A DNA stretch of 64,000 nt from Bradyrhizobium huanghuaihaiense (lineage in GTDB: Bacteria > Pseudomonadota > Alphaproteobacteria > Rhizobiales > Xanthobacteraceae). Below the pieces are notes generated by a model. It saw only the letters and a program-made list of their open reading frames with translations, was not told the DNA's origin and did not search any database. Positions 8,022 through 15,688 of this stretch are shown in pieces. The DNA lies in the NCBI RefSeq assembly GCF_007830635.1, contig NZ_VLLA01000013.1, positions 62,001-126,000 on the forward strand. Direction: 5' to 3'. Both the position numbers and the translations under genes were made by a program. How positions within the stretch are numbered: the first letter of the stretch is position 1; every line of letters starts with the position of its first letter.

Positions 8022-8666
8022 TCAGGCCCCCGCTACCTTCGCATGCCGCGCGGCCATCTCCTCATCCGCCGCAGTGATGCGCTGGAATGCCGGGCGCGCG
8101 GTCATGCGCTCGGCATAGCGAACGAAGACATCTTTTTTCGGCACGATGCCGAACATCATGGTCCAGCTGAAGGCGACGCCCCACAACACGTCCGCCGCCG
8201 TCATGCGCTCGCCGAGCAGGTACGGGCCCTTCTCCAATTGCGTCTCCAGCGCACCCAGCATGGTGTCGTAATCCGCATAGGGCGATTGCGTGATCGGTGC
8301 CGGCTCGCGCTGCATGAACTTGTCGATCAGGGCCGGCTCGAACGAGGCGCCGTAATACGCGATCCAGCGCAAGTAAGGGCCACGCAGCGGATCGTCCAGC
8401 CCGGGCGTGAGGCCCGCCTGCGGGAAGAGATCGGCGAGAAAGATGGTGATCGCGACCTGCTCGGTCACGAGCTCCCCGCGGAAGTGGATCGCCGGCACCT
8501 TGCCTAGCGGGTTGATGGCGAGATAGCCGGGCTTGCGCTGCTCGCCAGCCTTCATGTTGAGGATATGGAGATCGTAGGGCGCCCCCAGTTCCTCCAGCAG
8601 CACCCGCGTGCCGGTGGCGCGGCTTTGCGGCGAATAATACAACGTGATGCGGTTCGGATCGGTCAT
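8022..8666 (-). CDS. Glutathione S-transferase
   Basis: The 214-residue protein begins MTDPNRITLYYSPQSRATG, with an N-terminal thioredoxin-like domain (about 5-82; NPLGKVPAIH gives the cis-Pro and GELVTEQVAIT the glutathione-binding region) and a helical C-terminal domain (about 92-205). It is a cytosolic GST of unknown substrate. The ATG at 8666 has AGGAG about 8 bases upstream and is preferred to the upstream in-frame ATGs. A perfect 11-5-11 inverted repeat at 8715-8741 separates it from a divergent YafY-type regulator, which very probably controls it. Confidence 0.9.
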   Translation of the reverse strand: MTDPNRITLYYSPQSRATGTRVLLEELGAPYDLHILNMKAGEQRKPGYLAINPLGKVPAIHFRGELVTEQVAITIFLADLFPQAGLTPGLDDPLRGPYLRWIAYYGASFEPALIDKFMQREPAPITQSPYADYDTMLGALETQLEKGPYLLGERMTAADVLWGVAFSWTMMFGIVPKKDVFVRYAERMTARPAFQRITAADEEMAARHAKVAGA

Positions 8667-8714
8667 GGCGGGTCTCCTCGGATGCCGTCTGGCGAGGCGT
8701 ATCTTGTAGCGACT

Positions 8715-8741
8715 CATACCTGACATCCCTTGTCAGGTATG
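8715..8741. promoter_or_regulatory. Perfect inverted repeat, candidate YafY-type operator
   Basis: The arms CATACCTGACA and TGTCAGGTATG are exact complements around TCCCT. The site sits in the 87-base gap between the divergent starts at 8666 (GST) and 8754 (regulator), as expected for an operator shared by both. Confidence 0.8.
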
Positions 8742-8753
8742 GTTTAAGACATC

Positions 8754-9734
8754 ATGCGCGCGAGCCGGATGCTGTCGATCCTCACCACCCTCCAGGCCAA
8801 GGGACAGGTCACCGCGCCTGAACTCGCGGAAGCCTGCGAGGTGTCGGTGCGCACGATCTATCGTGACATCGACGCGCTCGCGGCATCGGGTGTCCCTGTT
8901 TATGCCGACCGCGGCGCGGAGGGCGGCTATCGCCTGCTCGACGGCTATCGCGTCCGGCTCAATGGCCTGTCGCAGAACGAGGCGGAAGCCCTGTTCCTGG
9001 CGGGACTACCGGGACCGGCGGCGGCGCTGGGGCTGGACGCGGCAATGATCGCCGCGCAGAACAAGCTGATGGCGGCGCTGCCCGCGAACTTGCGCGAAGA
9101 TGCCGGCCGGATGCAGGAGCGCTTTCACCTGGACGCACCGGGCTGGTTCGGCGAGGCGGAGGAGCCAACACATCTGCGCACCATCGCCGGCGCCGCCCTG
9201 CGCGGGACATTGATAAAAATCCGCTACCAGAGCTGGCGCTCGGAGAAGCAGCGCCGCGTCGCCCCGCTCGGCCTCGTGCTGAAGGGCGGCAGCTGGTATC
9301 TCGCCGGGCAGGTCGACGGCAGCGTGCGGACCTATCGCATCGCGCGCGTGCTCGACTGTACCGCGCTCGACGACCGCTTCGATCGTCCCGCCGATTTCGA
9401 TCTCGCCGCCTATTGGCAGGCTGCGACGCTTCGCCTCGAAGCGGAGATGCATCCCAATGTCGCGGTCGTCCGGCTGTCGCCGTTCGGCGTCAAGCTGCTG
9501 GACGCGTTGAGCCAGCCTTACGTCAAGGCGCGCACGGAGATCGAAGAGACCACTGACGCGGACGGCTGGCGCATCGCGCGGGTACCGACCGGCAAGACGT
9601 CATGGCATGCCGCAGCCGAATTGCTGCGGCTCGGTCCCGAGGCAGAAGTGCTGGAGCCGGCCGATCTCCGCGAGAAGATGGCCGAGATGACGCAGGCGAT
9701 GGCCGCGCGCTATGGCGCGGCGCGGAAAGCCTGA
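8754..9734 (+). CDS. YafY-type HTH/WYL transcriptional regulator
   Basis: The 326-residue protein has a DeoR-like helix-turn-helix at residues 4-55 (CEVSVRTIYRDIDAL recognition helix, EGGYRL wing), then a WYL sensor domain (about 140-225, GTLIKIRYQSW to GGSWYLAGQV) and a C-terminal extension (WCX-like, about 240-320). It probably represses or activates the divergent GST gene through the 8715-8741 palindrome in response to a small molecule. The first ATG (8754) is used; it is only 13 bases beyond the operator, consistent with autoregulation. Confidence 0.9.
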   Translation: MRASRMLSILTTLQAKGQVTAPELAEACEVSVRTIYRDIDALAASGVPVYADRGAEGGYRLLDGYRVRLNGLSQNEAEALFLAGLPGPAAALGLDAAMIAAQNKLMAALPANLREDAGRMQERFHLDAPGWFGEAEEPTHLRTIAGAALRGTLIKIRYQSWRSEKQRRVAPLGLVLKGGSWYLAGQVDGSVRTYRIARVLDCTALDDRFDRPADFDLAAYWQAATLRLEAEMHPNVAVVRLSPFGVKLLDALSQPYVKARTEIEETTDADGWRIARVPTGKTSWHAAAELLRLGPEAEVLEPADLREKMAEMTQAMAARYGAARKA

Positions 9735-9871
9735 CAGCGGCGCACCTCGCCGCAGCCGAAGAAACAATCCTGAAACACGATTCTCAAGGACCGCCGTGAA
9801 CGCATTCGCGGCTCAACCCGACCGAGATGCAGGGACACAACAACGGCCTCGCGCCATATTGGAGAATGAAG

Positions 9872-10117
9872 ATGTTTCGTAAGCTTGCTCTTGGTCTGAT
9901 CGCTGCCGGTTCGCTCGGCGCTGCTGCTCTCGCGCCCACCGCCGCTTCGGCTCACGGCTTCCATCATCACTGGGGTCACGGCTGGGGCCCGGGTTACGGC
10001 TTCGGCGGCATCTACGTCAACACCGGCGTCAGCAACTGCTACCAGGAGCGCGTGGTCCAGACCCGCCACGGTCTGCGCGTCCGCGTCGTGAACGTCTGCG
10101 CGTACGGGATCTACTGA
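9872..10117 (+). CDS. Small secreted His/Gly-rich protein
   Basis: The 81-residue precursor has a clear Sec signal peptide (MFRKLALGLIAAGSLGAAAL..., cleavage probably after ASA at about residue 27). A His/Gly/Trp-rich segment (HGFHHHWGHGWGPGYGFG) follows, then a mature tail with two Cys (NCYQE and NVCAY) that could form a disulfide. The His cluster could bind metal; this is inference. The ATG at 9872 has GGAG at the right distance, whereas the ATG at 9866 is too close. A terminator hairpin follows at 10139. Confidence 0.75.
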   Translation: MFRKLALGLIAAGSLGAAALAPTAASAHGFHHHWGHGWGPGYGFGGIYVNTGVSNCYQERVVQTRHGLRVRVVNVCAYGIY

Positions 10118-10138
10118 TATCTCGCCTTCACGACAAAG

Positions 10139-10165
10139 CTCCGGTCGCATCGCGGCCGGAGTTTT
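10139..10165 (+). terminator. Rho-independent terminator
   Basis: The stem arms CTCCGG and CCGGAG are followed by TTTT. It lies 20 bases after the stop of the small secreted protein gene and 12 bases before the end of the convergent desaturase gene. Confidence 0.75.
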
Positions 10166-10176
10166 GCGTTGCGTAG

Positions 10177-11124
10177 TCAGCCAGCATGCCGCTGCCGGCG
10201 AAACCAGGCCCAGGTCTCGCGCGTCGTTTGGATGTAGCCGCGCCCGCGATAGACGATCTCGCCGTCGACGATCTCGTTCAGCTTCGGCAGGGCGTGAAAG
10301 GGAATCGAGGGATAGGCGTGATGCTCGACGTGGTAGGGCATGTTCCACGCAAACCATTTGACGATGGCGCCGGTATAGGTGGTGCGGGTGTTCTGAAAGG
10401 CGCTGCGGGTGCGGTCGCAGCCGGTGTGCTCGGCATAGAGATAGGGCCGCAGGAAGAACTGCCCGATCACGAGCGGCACGATCCAGACCCAGAGCAGCAG
10501 CGCTGAGGAGAACCACAGCGAGAGCGCAAACAGCAGCGCATAGAGCGTGACATAGGCGCGCGCCTCGGCGACGATGGTGCCGCGCTTGCTCTCGGGAATC
10601 CAGGGCACGACGACCTTGCCGGTGACGGCATGCCCCAGCATCAGCCGCAGACGCCCGGCGACCTGGAGCAGGCCGCTATAGGCGATCGCGAGCTGGGTGT
10701 CGGAGGCCGGCTTCACCCCGACGATCAGCTCAGGGTCCTTCTCCGGATCCTGGGTGTAGCGGTGATGGTCCCAGTGGAACAGGCAGTAATATTCGTAAGG
10801 CAATCCGATGATGAAGGCTGAGAGATAGCCGACCGCGAGATTGAGGCTGCGGCTTCTAAACGCGGTCTTGTGCGCGGTCTCGTGCACCGCCATGAACAGG
10901 AAGGCGACGAGATAGCCCTGCACCGCCATCAGCGGCAGCGCCCAGAGCACACCATGGCTGGAGGACACCTTCCAGATCAGCGCACCGACCAGCACGATGA
11001 CGCCGTAATGACCGAGGCTTTGCGCTGCGCCCCTGAGGTTCGAGCGCACCGACAGCTCGCGCAGCATCGCAGGCGTCAGCGGCTTCAGGCGATGGCCAGG
11101 CTCTGAAACGGTCGCGTCGGTCAT
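10177..11124 (-). CDS. Membrane fatty acid desaturase family protein
   Basis: The 315-residue integral membrane protein carries the three His boxes of the di-iron desaturase/hydroxylase family: HETAHK (about 82-87), HWDHHRYTQ (about 118-126) and HVEHHAYP (about 268-275). Four or more hydrophobic helices lie between them. It probably introduces a double bond or hydroxyl group into an acyl chain or related lipid at the inner membrane; the exact substrate is unclear. It starts 15 bases after the stop of the MetX-like gene on the same strand, so the two probably form one operon. Confidence 0.88.
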   Translation of the reverse strand: MTDATVSEPGHRLKPLTPAMLRELSVRSNLRGAAQSLGHYGVIVLVGALIWKVSSSHGVLWALPLMAVQGYLVAFLFMAVHETAHKTAFRSRSLNLAVGYLSAFIIGLPYEYYCLFHWDHHRYTQDPEKDPELIVGVKPASDTQLAIAYSGLLQVAGRLRLMLGHAVTGKVVVPWIPESKRGTIVAEARAYVTLYALLFALSLWFSSALLLWVWIVPLVIGQFFLRPYLYAEHTGCDRTRSAFQNTRTTYTGAIVKWFAWNMPYHVEHHAYPSIPFHALPKLNEIVDGEIVYRGRGYIQTTRETWAWFRRQRHAG

Positions 11125-11139
11125 GATCGGATGCCTGTG

Positions 11140-12153
11140 TTACTTGGCGAGGAGCGCTGCGATCTCGGCCTTGATGAAGGCCTGGTCGCGCGGATTGCTG
11201 ACGGGATTGCCGGCACGATGGCCGTGCAGCGACGGGATCGGATGCAGCACGGCTGACTTTGCATTGACCAGCTTGCCGAGCTCGACCTCGTTGTCGCGGA
11301 CGTCGAAATAGCGATCGGTCGCGCCCGGCATCAGCAGCATGTGCGCACCTATCGCGGCGAGCGCGCGATCGAGATCACCGCCGAAGGCGGCGCAGCGGCT
11401 GATGTCGCCGCGCTGCCAGATGCCGAGCTGCGCCAGGAGATCGTTGGCATCGCGCCGCGCAAAGACCGCATCCCATCCGCGGACGAGATAATCCTCCAGC
11501 GAGGTGAAGCCGGCCTCGCGCCAGAGTTCGTCGCGATAGAACCCGTGCGACATCGCCCAGCCGGCATAGACACGCCCCATGGCGCGATAGCCGGCAACGG
11601 GCCTTTCGACGAAGCGGCCGTCCCGGAAAGCGGGATCGCCGGTCAAGGCGGCCTTCACGCTTTCCAGGAAGACATAGTTGTAGGGCGCGCAACGCGCGCT
11701 GCCGCAGACGACCGCGGCGCGCTCGACCATGTCAGGATGCAGCGCGGCCCAGTGATAGGCCTGCATGCCGCCCATCGACCAGCCATAGACCAGCGCAAGC
11801 TTGGTGATGCCGAAGCGTTCGGTGAGGAGACGATGCTGAATGGCGATCGCGTCGTGATAGGTGACTTGCGGAAACGGAGCGGCCGAATTCGACGGCGACG
11901 ACGACAGGCCGTTGCCGAACAGGTTCGGGATGACGATGAAGTAGCGCGAGGGATCGAGCACGCCATCGCGCCCGATCAGCCACTCGGTGTCGACATGCTG
12001 CGCGCTGAACGAGGTCGGATAGAGGATGACGTTGTCCCGGGTCGGACTCAGCGTGCCGTAAGTCTTGTAGGCGAGCTGCAGCTTGGGGAAGACGGCGCCG
12101 GACTGGAGCGCGACGTCGCCGGCCTCAAAGATCTCGTAATCGCGCTCAGCCAT
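11140..12153 (-). CDS. MetX-like alpha/beta hydrolase (homoserine acetyltransferase-like)
   Basis: The 337-residue protein has the alpha/beta-hydrolase fold of the homoserine O-acetyltransferase family. The nucleophile elbow is GWSMGGM with Ser126, the oxyanion region is near LYPTSFSAQH, the acid is probably the Asp of PGATDRYFDV, and the base is the His of SLHGHRAG. It is shorter than typical MetX (about 370-400). Many such relatives are hydrolases of other esters, so a role in methionine synthesis is not assured. It is the first gene of an operon with the desaturase. A TGTAC/GTACA dyad lies about 105 bases upstream. Confidence 0.8.
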   Translation of the reverse strand: MAERDYEIFEAGDVALQSGAVFPKLQLAYKTYGTLSPTRDNVILYPTSFSAQHVDTEWLIGRDGVLDPSRYFIVIPNLFGNGLSSSPSNSAAPFPQVTYHDAIAIQHRLLTERFGITKLALVYGWSMGGMQAYHWAALHPDMVERAAVVCGSARCAPYNYVFLESVKAALTGDPAFRDGRFVERPVAGYRAMGRVYAGWAMSHGFYRDELWREAGFTSLEDYLVRGWDAVFARRDANDLLAQLGIWQRGDISRCAAFGGDLDRALAAIGAHMLLMPGATDRYFDVRDNEVELGKLVNAKSAVLHPIPSLHGHRAGNPVSNPRDQAFIKAEIAALLAK

Positions 12154-12257
12154 GATGCATTCCGCCCTCGCTCACGCGGCCCCACAACGCGCCGCGGCAA
12201 CGGCAATGCATCGATCATGCCGGGCTGCAGACGCGCCATTGCGCCACACTCAATAAC

Positions 12258-12272
12258 TGTACGTTTAGTACA
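12258..12272. promoter_or_regulatory. TetR-like dyad upstream of the MetX-like/desaturase operon
   Basis: TGTAC and GTACA are complementary arms around GTTTA, in an AT-rich patch unlike the surrounding DNA. Its shape and sequence resemble TetR/AcrR-type operators of alphaproteobacteria. No TetR gene is seen in this window, so the regulator would be elsewhere. Confidence 0.35.
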
Positions 12273-12315
12273 TTTATTGCCGACCGGCAAGATAAATCCG
12301 ACAAAGCGCCGGGTC

Positions 12316-13119
12316 TCAGGCGATGGCCGCGATATATCGCGCCACCGATGCCGCGAAAGCGGCCCTGGCACCATTGGCGATGTTGCGGCCCCACCAGGCG
12401 CCATAGATGCGGTCGAAGGCGAGCGGCTCGACGGCACCAGCGATCCGCCGCACCGCGGCTGCGTTAAGCGGCATGTAGTTCGGATAGGAGTACATGAAGC
12501 TGACGAAGCGGCGGTCCATCGTCACCTGCGCGATGTCGCCGGTGAGCAGAGCGCCCCTGCCCTCCGCGCCACGCGCCCAGTGCAGCATGGTGGCGCCGGC
12601 GAAATGACCGCCGGTGCGCAGCAGCAGCACATCGTCGGAGATACGGTGCCGATCGCCGGTCCAGTGCACGATCGATGGATGCGGACGCGTCACCCATTGG
12701 CGATCGTCCGCGTGCAGATAGACCGGCACACCGCCGAAGGCATCGCTCCAGTCGGCGAGCGCGCCATAATAATGCGGATGCGAGATCGCGATCGCTTTCA
12801 ACCCGCCGAGCGCGCGGACATGAGCGATCGCCTCCGGCGTCGCCAGCGGCACGCAGTCCCACATCAGGCATCCCTCTGCCAGCGGCACCAGCAGCGCGCG
12901 CTGGCCGATGGCAAAACTCGGCTCGAGCGCGAGACCGGTGAGGCCGAGATCGTCGCGCCAGACCACGCGGTGACGTTCCGCCAGCGCCTCGCGCGTCAGG
13001 AAGGTCTGCCCCTTCCAGTTCACGAATTGCCGTTCGTCCTCGCAGATCGGACAGGATTCGGGCGGGTGTGCACTGTCCGAAAATTGCGCGCCGCAGGTTT
13101 CGCAGGTCCAGAGGGGCAT
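12316..13119 (-). CDS. MBL-fold protein with N-terminal zinc ribbon
   Basis: The 267-residue protein begins MPLWTCETCGAQF, and a CxxC...CxxC pair (CETC and CPIC) in the first 30 residues forms a rubredoxin-like zinc ribbon. A metallo-beta-lactamase fold follows. Its metal motif reads SHPHYYGAL in place of the canonical HxHxDH, so the second metal site is altered; later ligands appear as GGHFAGA and LLTGDIAQ. It may be a redox or hydrolytic enzyme with one metal. The start at 13119 matches the domain boundary; an in-frame ATG at 13161 is possible. It is divergent from the MFS gene. Confidence 0.8.
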   Translation of the reverse strand: MPLWTCETCGAQFSDSAHPPESCPICEDERQFVNWKGQTFLTREALAERHRVVWRDDLGLTGLALEPSFAIGQRALLVPLAEGCLMWDCVPLATPEAIAHVRALGGLKAIAISHPHYYGALADWSDAFGGVPVYLHADDRQWVTRPHPSIVHWTGDRHRISDDVLLLRTGGHFAGATMLHWARGAEGRGALLTGDIAQVTMDRRFVSFMYSYPNYMPLNAAAVRRIAGAVEPLAFDRIYGAWWGRNIANGARAAFAASVARYIAAIA

Positions 13120-13299
13120 GGTCAGGATCCGAAAGGGGCCGGGAACGGCGTGACGGGACATCGTCCCGCCGACGCAAGTGGCGAGGAACCAACGTTGTCA
13201 GCGCAGGTTACGTTCTGGTCCACGCCGGCGCAATTGGCCGGTCGTCACGATCAGCTTTGCACGAGACCTACTCGACGGCAGGAACATTTCAGCGTCTCG

Positions 13300-14499
13300 A
13301 TGACATCGCGCCCCTCAACAACCCGCATCTGGCCGCTGTTCGCAGTCAATTTCTTCATGGCCGACATGCAGTCCGGCATCGGCCCCTTCGTTGGCGTGTT
13401 CCTGCAGGAGCGCGGCTGGGCGAGCGGGCTGATCGGCACCGCCATGACGATCGGCAACATCGCCGGCATGCTGATCACGACGCCGATCGGCGGCTTCATC
13501 GATGCGAGCCGCAACAAGCGCATGTGGGTCGTCATCCCCGGCATCTGCGTGGTCGCGGCATCCGCGATCATCCTCGTCTCGCAAACTTTCTGGGCCGTCA
13601 CCTTCTCCCAAATCGCCCAATCGCTCGCGAGCGCCGCCATCGTGCCGGCGGTCACCGGAATTACGCTCGGCATTGCCAGGCAGAAGGGCTTCAACGCGCT
13701 GAACGGCCGCAACCAGGCCTTCAACCACGCCGGCAACATGGTCGGTGCGGCATTGTCGGGCTATCTCGGCTACAAGTTCGGCTATGTCGCCGTGTTCGTG
13801 CTGGCGGCGGTGTTCGGCGCCATCGCGATCGCCTGCGTGAAGATGATCCCGGCGAAATCGATCGACGATCGCGCCGCACGCGGCAGCAAGGAGGACGACA
13901 GCAAGGCTCCGCCGGACGGCATGTCCGTCCTCCTCAAGCACAGGCCGCTTCTGGTGCTGGCACTGGCGCTCGCCCTGTTCCATCTCGGCAATGCCGCGAT
14001 CGTGCCGCTCTATGGACTTGCGGCGGTGGCCGAGGGACAGGCCAACGGACCGAGCTTCGTCGCGACCACTGTCGTGATCGCGCAAGGCGTGATGATCGTG
14101 ACCTCGCTCATCGCGATGCAGGTCGCGGGCAAGCGCAACTACTGGCCGGTGATCCTGGTCTCCTTCATGTTCTTGCCCGTCCGCGGCGTGCTCGCCTTCT
14201 TCGTCACGGGCTGGTGGGGCGTCGTGCCGATGCAGGTGCTCGACGGCATCGGCACCGGACTGCAAACGGTCGCCGTCCCCGGCATGATCGCACGTTCGCT
14301 CAACGGCACAGGCCGCATCAATCTCGGCCAAGGTGCCGTGATCACGGTGCAGGGTGTCGGTGCCAGCCTCAGTCCCGCGCTCGGCGGCTGGATTGCGCAA
14401 TGGATCGGCTACGGCCCGACCTTCCTGCTGCTCGGCGGCTTTGGCCTTGCGTCGATCGTGCTGTGGCTGACCTTCGGAGCAGCGGTGAAGAAGTATTGA
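13300..14499 (+). CDS. MFS transporter
   Basis: The 399-residue protein has about 12 transmembrane helices in two halves joined by a charged loop (near residue 190, KSIDDRAARGSKEDDSK). The MFS motif after helix 2 reads GGFIDASRNKR. It is probably an inner-membrane efflux or uptake pump; the substrate cannot be read. The ATG at 13300 is chosen because the hydrophobic domain begins directly after it, although the frame is open for another 1.9 kb upstream by chance. Confidence 0.87.
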   Translation: MTSRPSTTRIWPLFAVNFFMADMQSGIGPFVGVFLQERGWASGLIGTAMTIGNIAGMLITTPIGGFIDASRNKRMWVVIPGICVVAASAIILVSQTFWAVTFSQIAQSLASAAIVPAVTGITLGIARQKGFNALNGRNQAFNHAGNMVGAALSGYLGYKFGYVAVFVLAAVFGAIAIACVKMIPAKSIDDRAARGSKEDDSKAPPDGMSVLLKHRPLLVLALALALFHLGNAAIVPLYGLAAVAEGQANGPSFVATTVVIAQGVMIVTSLIAMQVAGKRNYWPVILVSFMFLPVRGVLAFFVTGWWGVVPMQVLDGIGTGLQTVAVPGMIARSLNGTGRINLGQGAVITVQGVGASLSPALGGWIAQWIGYGPTFLLLGGFGLASIVLWLTFGAAVKKY

Positions 14500-14701
14500 G
14501 ACCAATCGTCGCGGGAATTCCTGGCACAATTCACGCGGCAATCCGGGCTACCAGCAGACTGCGGCACCTGGTCACGGTCTCAACGCGCCGTTGCGAGTGG
14601 CTTATCACGCAATCCAGCGCTTTTCTCGTTGCAGCGCACTGGCCCGACGGCGAGGATACTGGCTGCAGCAAATCGCTCAGCGAACGATTCCCACTCGACC
14701 G

Positions 14702-15652
14702 ATGACCCAGCCGCAACTCTCATTCGATGGCGACCCCAACGGTCCGGCCTATGAAAGATGGCGCGAGCAGTTTTGCCGTCAGGTGGCGAACGTCGATTTC
14801 GTGCCGGTCGGCGAAGGGCGCGTCCACCGGACCATTGCGCCGGCCATCCTTCCCCGCCTCAGACTCTCGGCTTCGTTCGGTACGCCGATGTCTTTCGTGT
14901 CGTTGGGAACGAACGACGAATTGGTGATTACGATGTCGCCCAATTCGGCGCTAAGCGGGACCATGGGAAAACGCCCCCTGGAAATCGCGGCCGGCGACGT
15001 CACGATCGGCGATCCCTCGATCAAGGGCGCCCACATTACTCAGACGGGGTATGGTAATTTCCAGACCGCGCTGCTGCCACGCAAGGCCCTGCTGCGCGCC
15101 TGCCCGAATGCCGAGGACCTGATTGCGCGGTCGATCTCCGGCGCTAATCCGATCACGTCGATGTTCCTGCGATATTACGATCTCGCGCATGCGCATGCGG
15201 ACAAGCTCGCGCCCGCGGAGCTCGACGCGGTCTCGCAGCACCTGTTCGACCTCTCCGTGCTGATGATCGGGGCGCGCGGCGATGTCGCCGAGGAGGCGCG
15301 ACTACGCGGCCTTGCGGCGGCGCGTTTCGAAGCCATCAAGGCCGACATTCTGGCGCAGCTGGACAAAGCCGCACTGTCGCTGTCCGACCTTGCGGCCACG
15401 CACCGCATCAGCCCGCGCACGATCCAGTTGCTGTTCGAGAAGGCCGGCATCACCTATAGCGGCTTCGTGCTCGAGCAGCGTCTGCTGCGCGCCGAGCGGC
15501 TGCTTCGAAATCCGGGCCTGCGCTCGCGCAAGATCATCGAGATCGCGCACCTCGCGGGATTTCACGACGTCTCCTACTTCCATCGCGCGTTTCGCCGCCG
15601 TTTCGGAGCGACGCCCGACGATGTCAGGAAGCTGGCCGGCGAGGCCGAATAG
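14702..15652 (+). CDS. AraC-family transcriptional regulator
   Basis: The 316-residue protein has a C-terminal AraC/XylS DNA-binding domain (about 215-312) with two helix-turn-helix units; the second contains IIEIAHLAGFHDVSYFHRAFRR interrupted only by usual substitutions. The N-terminal half (about 1-200) is of the AraC-binding-like type that senses small ligands or responds in catabolic control. Start ATG at 14702. It is convergent with the acyl-CoA ligase gene, 36 bases away. The target is unknown; the upstream MFS gene is one candidate. Confidence 0.87.
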   Translation: MTQPQLSFDGDPNGPAYERWREQFCRQVANVDFVPVGEGRVHRTIAPAILPRLRLSASFGTPMSFVSLGTNDELVITMSPNSALSGTMGKRPLEIAAGDVTIGDPSIKGAHITQTGYGNFQTALLPRKALLRACPNAEDLIARSISGANPITSMFLRYYDLAHAHADKLAPAELDAVSQHLFDLSVLMIGARGDVAEEARLRGLAAARFEAIKADILAQLDKAALSLSDLAATHRISPRTIQLLFEKAGITYSGFVLEQRLLRAERLLRNPGLRSRKIIEIAHLAGFHDVSYFHRAFRRRFGATPDDVRKLAGEAE

Positions 15653-15688
15653 ACGAGCTCCGCCGCGACAGCGGCGGAACGACGCCTG

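Noticed and set aside
11341..14499. A 1052-codon open frame on the plus strand spanning three genes
   Set aside because: Only its last 399 codons (from 13300) look like protein, the MFS transporter. The rest is antisense to the MetX-like and MBL genes and stays open because of the G/C-rich codon pattern.
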